From the NCBI GenBank assembly GCA_944326155.1, contig CALVCV010000007.1, positions 1 through 59,410 of the forward strand: a stretch of DNA of 59,410 nt. Direction: 5' to 3'. The notes beneath the pieces were generated by a model. That model had not been told where the DNA came from, did not search any database, and was given only the letters and a program-made list of their open reading frames with translations. How positions within the stretch are numbered: position 1 is the first letter of the stretch; each line of letters begins with the position of its first letter. The position numbers were made by a program, and so were the translations under genes. Of the stretch, positions 55,530-59,410 are shown piece after piece. Source of the stretch: an uncultured Bacilli bacterium (GTDB lineage Bacteria; Bacillota_I; Bacilli_A; ML615J-28; CAG-313).

Positions 55530-56024
55530 ATGAATCAAAAAGAAAGTTTGACAAGAAAAGTAATACGACTCTCAGTTGTTACAGCTTTATATGTGGCTTT
55601 AACACTTGTCTTATCTTGGATTTCTTATGGTGAAATTCAATTTAGAGTTGCAGAGATATTAGTATTACTTTGTTTTTTTAGAAAAGATTATGCAATAGCC
55701 ATGATTTTAGGATGTGCAATAGCCAATGCCTTTAGCCCACTTGGTCCTATTGACGTAGTAGTGGGAACTTTAGCTACAGCTGTTGCAGTAGTGGGTGTAA
55801 TGTTTTCTAAAAATTTAATTGTAGCAGGAATTTTTCCTGTTGTTTCCAATGCATTGATTGTCGGATTAGAATTGTCTCAAATTTTCGAATCACCATTTTT
55901 ATTAAATGTATTAACTGTAGGCCTAGGTGAACTAGTAGTTATCATCATCGGTGTGATTGCGTTTCAAATGCTAAAGAAAAACGAAAATTTTTTGAAATTG
56001 ATTTTGGCTAATCAAAATGTATAA
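55530..56024 (+). CDS. queT: QueT-family queuosine precursor transporter
   Basis: A 164-residue membrane protein with about five hydrophobic segments, of the QueT family of ECF-type substrate-binding subunits. SYGEIQFRVAEILVLLCFF and GCAIANAFSPLGPIDVVVGTLAT are typical. The preQ1 riboswitch in front fixes its substrate as preQ1 or preQ0. With queH and queA in the same window, it suggests precursor import followed by completion of queuosine. Confidence 0.93.
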   Translation: MNQKESLTRKVIRLSVVTALYVALTLVLSWISYGEIQFRVAEILVLLCFFRKDYAIAMILGCAIANAFSPLGPIDVVVGTLATAVAVVGVMFSKNLIVAGIFPVVSNALIVGLELSQIFESPFLLNVLTVGLGELVVIIIGVIAFQMLKKNENFLKLILANQNV

Positions 56025-56056
56025 TACAAAAATTGAATATTCACTTTAGTATAGCA

Positions 56057-56160
56057 AAAAAAGATAGGATTTCGAAATGCACCTTTTTTCTTGGACACAC
56101 TAAAAGTGTGGTATAATACAAGAAAGGGGTGCATTTCATCTTTGATATCCTATCTTTTTT
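56057..56160. repeat. 104-nt nested inverted repeat (MITE-like or double terminator)
   Basis: Concentric pairings span the whole segment: an A-run/GATAGGAT (56057-56070) with ATCCTATC/T-run (56147-56160); GAAATGCACC (56074-56083) with GGTGCATTTC (56128-56137); TTTCTTG (56087-56093) with CAAGAAA (56119-56125); CACACT (56096-56101) with AGTGTG (56105-56110). There is no ORF inside, but promoter-like TTGGAC and TATAAT are present. It could be a MITE, two abutting IS ends, or a large bidirectional terminator. Confidence 0.75.
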
Positions 56161-56176
56161 AGAGCCGTTTTATTAC

Positions 56177-56205
56177 TTGAAAAAATAGCAATCATATGTT
56201 ATAAT
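56177..56205 (+). promoter_or_regulatory. Strong promoter reading into the ruvA antisense strand
   Basis: TTGAAA (56177-56182), 17-base spacer, TGtTATAAT (-10 at 56200-56205). It points rightwards, so the transcript would start at the 3' end of ruvA, run antisense through it and reach ruvB. It may be the original ruvAB promoter left behind after ruvA inverted. Confidence 0.7.
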
Positions 56206-56209
56206 AAAT

Positions 56210-56785
56210 TTAATTCTTTTTTAAACGTTTTAGGGCTTCTTTTACCGCATCACTTAAAGAAGTTTCATCTGTGATATTTAAATCTTTTGTTGCAACTTTT
56301 ATTTCTTGATTATTATAGCCAAGCGATTTTAAAGCAATGCTAATATTTTCAATTTTTTCATTAATTTTAGGATTTTTAGAATCTTCCTCAAAATTAATTT
56401 TTCCTTGTAAATCAAGGATGATTTGTTGGCTCAATTTAGGACCTATTCCTGGGAATTGATTAAAAAATTTCGTATTATGCTTATTTAAAGCATCCACAAT
56501 TTCTAATGGTGTGCTTGATGCAAGAATAGCCAATGCCCCTTTAGGACCTAAGCCTTTTACATTGATTAAACTTTCAAACATATCACGTTCTTGATGTGTT
56601 AAAAAACCGAATAATTCATGAGCATCTTCACGAATATGATAATGTAAATAAATTGTAGTTAGAGGCTTATTTAATTCAAATTGATAAGGATTGGGTACTC
56701 TAATGATATAACCAATTTGATTCACTTCAAAAACAATATGAGTTGCAAAAATATTTGTAACTTCGCCCTTAAAATAACTATACAT
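56210..56785 (-). CDS. ruvA: Holliday junction DNA helicase subunit RuvA
   Basis: RuvA binds four-way junctions and loads the RuvB motor. The 191-residue protein has MYSYFKGEVTNIFATHIVFEVNQIGYIIRVP, the helix-hairpin-helix modules with LINVKGLGPKGALAIL and FPGIGPKLSQQIILDLQGK, and a C-terminal RuvB-contacting domain. The start at 56785 has GGAGG 5 bases upstream; an in-frame ATG at 56797 is too early. It is on the opposite strand to ruvB, contrary to the usual ruvA-ruvB-queA order. All motifs are intact, so it should be functional. Confidence 0.94.
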   Translation of the reverse strand: MYSYFKGEVTNIFATHIVFEVNQIGYIIRVPNPYQFELNKPLTTIYLHYHIREDAHELFGFLTHQERDMFESLINVKGLGPKGALAILASSTPLEIVDALNKHNTKFFNQFPGIGPKLSQQIILDLQGKINFEEDSKNPKINEKIENISIALKSLGYNNQEIKVATKDLNITDETSLSDAVKEALKRLKKN

Positions 56786-56804
56786 AGTAACCTCCATATA
56801 CTAT

Positions 56805-56833
56805 ATTATAGCATATAGTAAGGATTAAAGCAA
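56805..56833 (-). promoter_or_regulatory. Promoter of ruvA
   Basis: On the minus strand: TTGCTT (complement of 56828-56833), 17-base spacer, TGcTATAAT (-10 is the complement of 56805-56810). A short inverted repeat ACTATAT/ATATAGT (56800-56806 / 56813-56819) surrounds it. Confidence 0.72.
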
Positions 56834-56849
56834 AAGAAAGGATGTTTGT

Positions 56850-57848
56850 ATGGATAATATTATGGATAAAAAAATGATTTATGGTGATGAAATAGAAGTA
56901 ACCCTTAGACCTCAATCACTAAAAGAATATATTGGCCAAAATGAATTAAAAGAAATGATGAAAATATTTATTGAAACAGCAAAAATGCGAAATGAATCTT
57001 TAGATCATGTTCTTTTGTATGGACCTCCTGGACTTGGTAAAACAACTCTTGCACATATTATCGCAAATGAAATGAATACGGCAATCAAAATTACAACAGG
57101 TCCAGCTCTAACAAGAGTGGGAGATTTGGCTGCAATATTATCTTCTTTAGAACCAGGTGATATTTTATTTATAGATGAAATTCATCGAATTCCTAAAGTA
57201 ATTGAAGAAACGCTTTATTCAGCAATGGAAGATTTTGCAATTGATATTGTAATGGGTAAAGATTCTGGTTCATCGACGCTTAGAATTGATTTACCACCAT
57301 TTACTTTAGTAGGAGCAACGACGAGGTTTGGTGATTTAACTGCTCCTATGCGTGATCGTTTTGGAATCATACACCAATTAAAGTATTATAGTATTGATGA
57401 ACTATTTAGCATTATTAAAAGAACATCACGAATTTTTTCTTTTTCAATTGATGATGATGCCAATTTAGAATTAGCAAGGCGCTCTAGAGGAACACCAAGA
57501 ATTGCCAATCGCTTATTTAGAAGAATTAGAGATTTTGCGCAATTCCATTCGTTAAATCATATTACATTAGAAATTACCGATTATGCATTAAATAAACTTG
57601 ATATTGATAAAGCAGGACTTGATATAACAGATCGCAAATATTTATTAGGTTTAATTGAGCGTTTTAATGGTGGACCTGCAGGAATAGAAGCTTTAGCAGC
57701 TACCATTTCAGAAGAAACTGTTACCTTAGAAGATGTTAATGAACCATATCTTTTACAAGAAGGGTTTATTATTCGTACACATAGAGGTAGAATTGTTACT
57801 GATAAAGCATATAAACATTTGGGTATTACAAAAGGAGGATTATTTTGA
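56850..57848 (+). CDS. ruvB: Holliday junction branch migration ATPase RuvB
   Basis: AAA+ motor of branch migration, 332 residues. Walker [10 protein letters not shown], Walker [10 protein letters not shown], sensor [18 protein letters not shown], arginine region [16 protein letters not shown] and a C-terminal winged helix with [16 protein letters not shown] are present. An AAAGG site precedes ATG 56850. No good forward promoter lies between it and ruvA, so it may depend on the 56177 promoter. The stop overlaps queA by 4 bases. Confidence 0.97.
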   Translation: MDNIMDKKMIYGDEIEVTLRPQSLKEYIGQNELKEMMKIFIETAKMRNESLDHVLLYGPPGLGKTTLAHIIANEMNTAIKITTGPALTRVGDLAAILSSLEPGDILFIDEIHRIPKVIEETLYSAMEDFAIDIVMGKDSGSSTLRIDLPPFTLVGATTRFGDLTAPMRDRFGIIHQLKYYSIDELFSIIKRTSRIFSFSIDDDANLELARRSRGTPRIANRLFRRIRDFAQFHSLNHITLEITDYALNKLDIDKAGLDITDRKYLLGLIERFNGGPAGIEALAATISEETVTLEDVNEPYLLQEGFIIRTHRGRIVTDKAYKHLGITKGGLF

Positions 57849-58870
57849 AAGTAACAGATTTTGATTATGATTTACCACAAGAATTAATTGCACAGACCCC
57901 ATTAGACAATCGTTCATCTTCAAGACTTTTAGTCTTAGATAAAAAAACAGGTGAAATAGAACATAAATATTTTTATGATATCGTTGATTATTTAGATGAA
58001 AATGATGTATTGGTATTAAATGACACTAAAGTCTTACCATCTAGAATATACGGGAAAAAAATAGATACACAAGCATCTATTGAGATTTTGTTATTAAAAG
58101 AAATTGAAAAAGATGTTTGGTCAGCCCTCACACGTCCAGCAAGACGTGTTAATATAGGAACAAAAATTAGTTTTGGAGATGGATTGCTTGTTGCAACCTG
58201 TATCGAAAAAAGACCTGATGGTGAACGAATTTTTAAGATGGATTATCAAGGTATTTTTTTAGAAATTCTTGAAAAGATTGGATTAATGCCATTACCACCA
58301 TATATTCATAAAAAATTGGCTAATCAAAATCGTTATCAAACTGTTTATGCAAAAGATTATGGTAGTGCAGCAGCACCAACAGCAGGTCTTCATTTTACTA
58401 AAGAATTATTAGAAAAAATTAAAAATAAAGGCGTTGAAATTCTTTATGTAACTTTAAATGTAGGTTTAGGAACGTTTAGACCAGTAAGTGTTGATAATGT
58501 TGAAGAACATCATATGCATAGTGAAACTTATCAAATGACAAAAGAAACTGCAGAAAAATTAAATCTTGCTAAAAAATCGGGCAAAAGAATTATAAGTGTA
58601 GGTACAACTTCAACAAGAACTTTAGAAAGCATTATAAAAAAATATGATAAGTTTGTTGAATGTTGTGAAGATACTAATATCTTTATTTATCCACCTTATG
58701 AATTTAAAGCAATAGATGCCTTAATAACTAATTTCCATTTACCAAAATCGACACTAATTATGTTAGTTAGCGCATTTGCAACAAAAAAAATAATTCTAAA
58801 TGCATATAAAATTGCTGTAAAAGAAAAATATCGTTTTTTTTCTTTTGGTGATGCGATGTTTATAAAATAA
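57845..58870 (+). CDS. queA: S-adenosylmethionine:tRNA ribosyltransferase-isomerase QueA
   Basis: QueA transfers and rearranges the ribosyl of SAM onto preQ1-modified tRNA, giving epoxyqueuosine. The 341-residue protein begins [20 protein letters not shown] and contains [39 protein letters not shown] and the [14 protein letters not shown] region. The start codon is TTG at 57845, overlapping the ruvB stop, with AAAGGAGG at 57830-57837. The protein family begins exactly here, so the start is secure. Confidence 0.95.
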   Translation: MKVTDFDYDLPQELIAQTPLDNRSSSRLLVLDKKTGEIEHKYFYDIVDYLDENDVLVLNDTKVLPSRIYGKKIDTQASIEILLLKEIEKDVWSALTRPARRVNIGTKISFGDGLLVATCIEKRPDGERIFKMDYQGIFLEILEKIGLMPLPPYIHKKLANQNRYQTVYAKDYGSAAAPTAGLHFTKELLEKIKNKGVEILYVTLNVGLGTFRPVSVDNVEEHHMHSETYQMTKETAEKLNLAKKSGKRIISVGTTSTRTLESIIKKYDKFVECCEDTNIFIYPPYEFKAIDALITNFHLPKSTLIMLVSAFATKKIILNAYKIAVKEKYRFFSFGDAMFIK

Positions 58871-58872
58871 AA

Positions 58873-58910
58873 ATAAGGTATAAAAATTATTAATAATTTT
58901 TATACCTTAT
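58873..58910. terminator. Perfect 38-nt palindromic bidirectional terminator
   Basis: ATAAGGTATAAAAATTATT (58873-58891) is the exact reverse complement of the next 19 bases (58892-58910). It sits between queA and the convergent collagen-like gene. There is no G+C-rich stem, so it is a fairly weak but long hairpin. Confidence 0.7.
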
Positions 58911-58921
58911 ATAAATATTAA

Positions 58922-59410
<489 letters not shown>

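Noticed and set aside
273-58870. UGA read as tryptophan, as in Mollicutes
   Set aside because: Several conserved genes end in TGA at the expected length, Trp positions use TGG, and a full RF2 gene is present.

Overview
This is a 59.4 kb chromosomal window from an AT-rich (roughly 30% G+C by eye) Gram-positive-type bacterium. Gene order, Shine-Dalgarno use and families (trmFO-xerC, rpsB-tsf-pyrH-frr-uppS-cdsA-dxr-rseP, infC-rpmI-rplT, rbgA-rnhB, ftsY-ylxM-ffh, ruvB-queA) point to Bacillota, probably an uncultured gut Bacilli/Erysipelotrichia-like lineage close to the Mollicutes. TGA ends several genes and a complete RF2 gene is present, so the standard bacterial code applies. No rRNA, tRNA, intact insertion sequence, prophage or CRISPR array was found.

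Layout: feoA-feoB plus a tiny Cys-rich membrane gene (40-2634); trmFO, xerC and a GNAT gene (2750-5588); a long translation/lipid operon run from rpsB to nagA (5763-15124); an ion-transporter-like permease (15256-16368); a TetR-type regulator divergent from a DegV gene, with a clear operator between them (16431-17904); two successive ABC transporter clusters, the second carrying an unrecognised secreted protein and an unrecognised membrane-anchored protein (17997-23916); the L20-autoregulated infC operon (23929-25267); a large secreted phosphatase on the minus strand (25306-27645); DUF1189-like, leuS, hpf, a HAD gene and queH (27803-33518); secA, prfB, yitT-like, recX and a small ORF (33609-39209); an FMN riboswitch with ribU, then glycerate kinase and a Cof-type HAD (39258-41979); a membrane protein with an FtsK-type translocase that lacks its own membrane domain, then lepB and a flavin reductase (42116-46562); rbgA, rnhB, a 56-aa ORF and topA (46916-51016); a candidate small RNA, ftsY-ylxM-ffh and mgtE (51042-55434); a preQ1 riboswitch with queT (55445-56024); a 104-nt nested inverted repeat; ruvA turned around relative to ruvB-queA (56057-58870); and a collagen-like gene running off the right edge on the minus strand.

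Connections: queH, queT (under a preQ1-I riboswitch) and queA suggest the cell imports a queuosine precursor and finishes the pathway. ribU under an FMN riboswitch similarly points to riboflavin uptake. ftsY, ylxM, ffh, secA, lepB and rseP cover protein export and membrane proteolysis.

Points that most deserve a second look: (1) the secreted protein/membrane protein/ABC cluster at 21072-23916; (2) FtsK without transmembrane segments, translationally overlapped by a single-TM protein; (3) ruvA inverted between two convergent, near-identical promoters and next to a 104-nt palindromic element; (4) the collagen-like repeat gene; (5) infC apparently starting at ATC; (6) prfB without the programmed frameshift; (7) a structured intergenic transcript upstream of ftsY.
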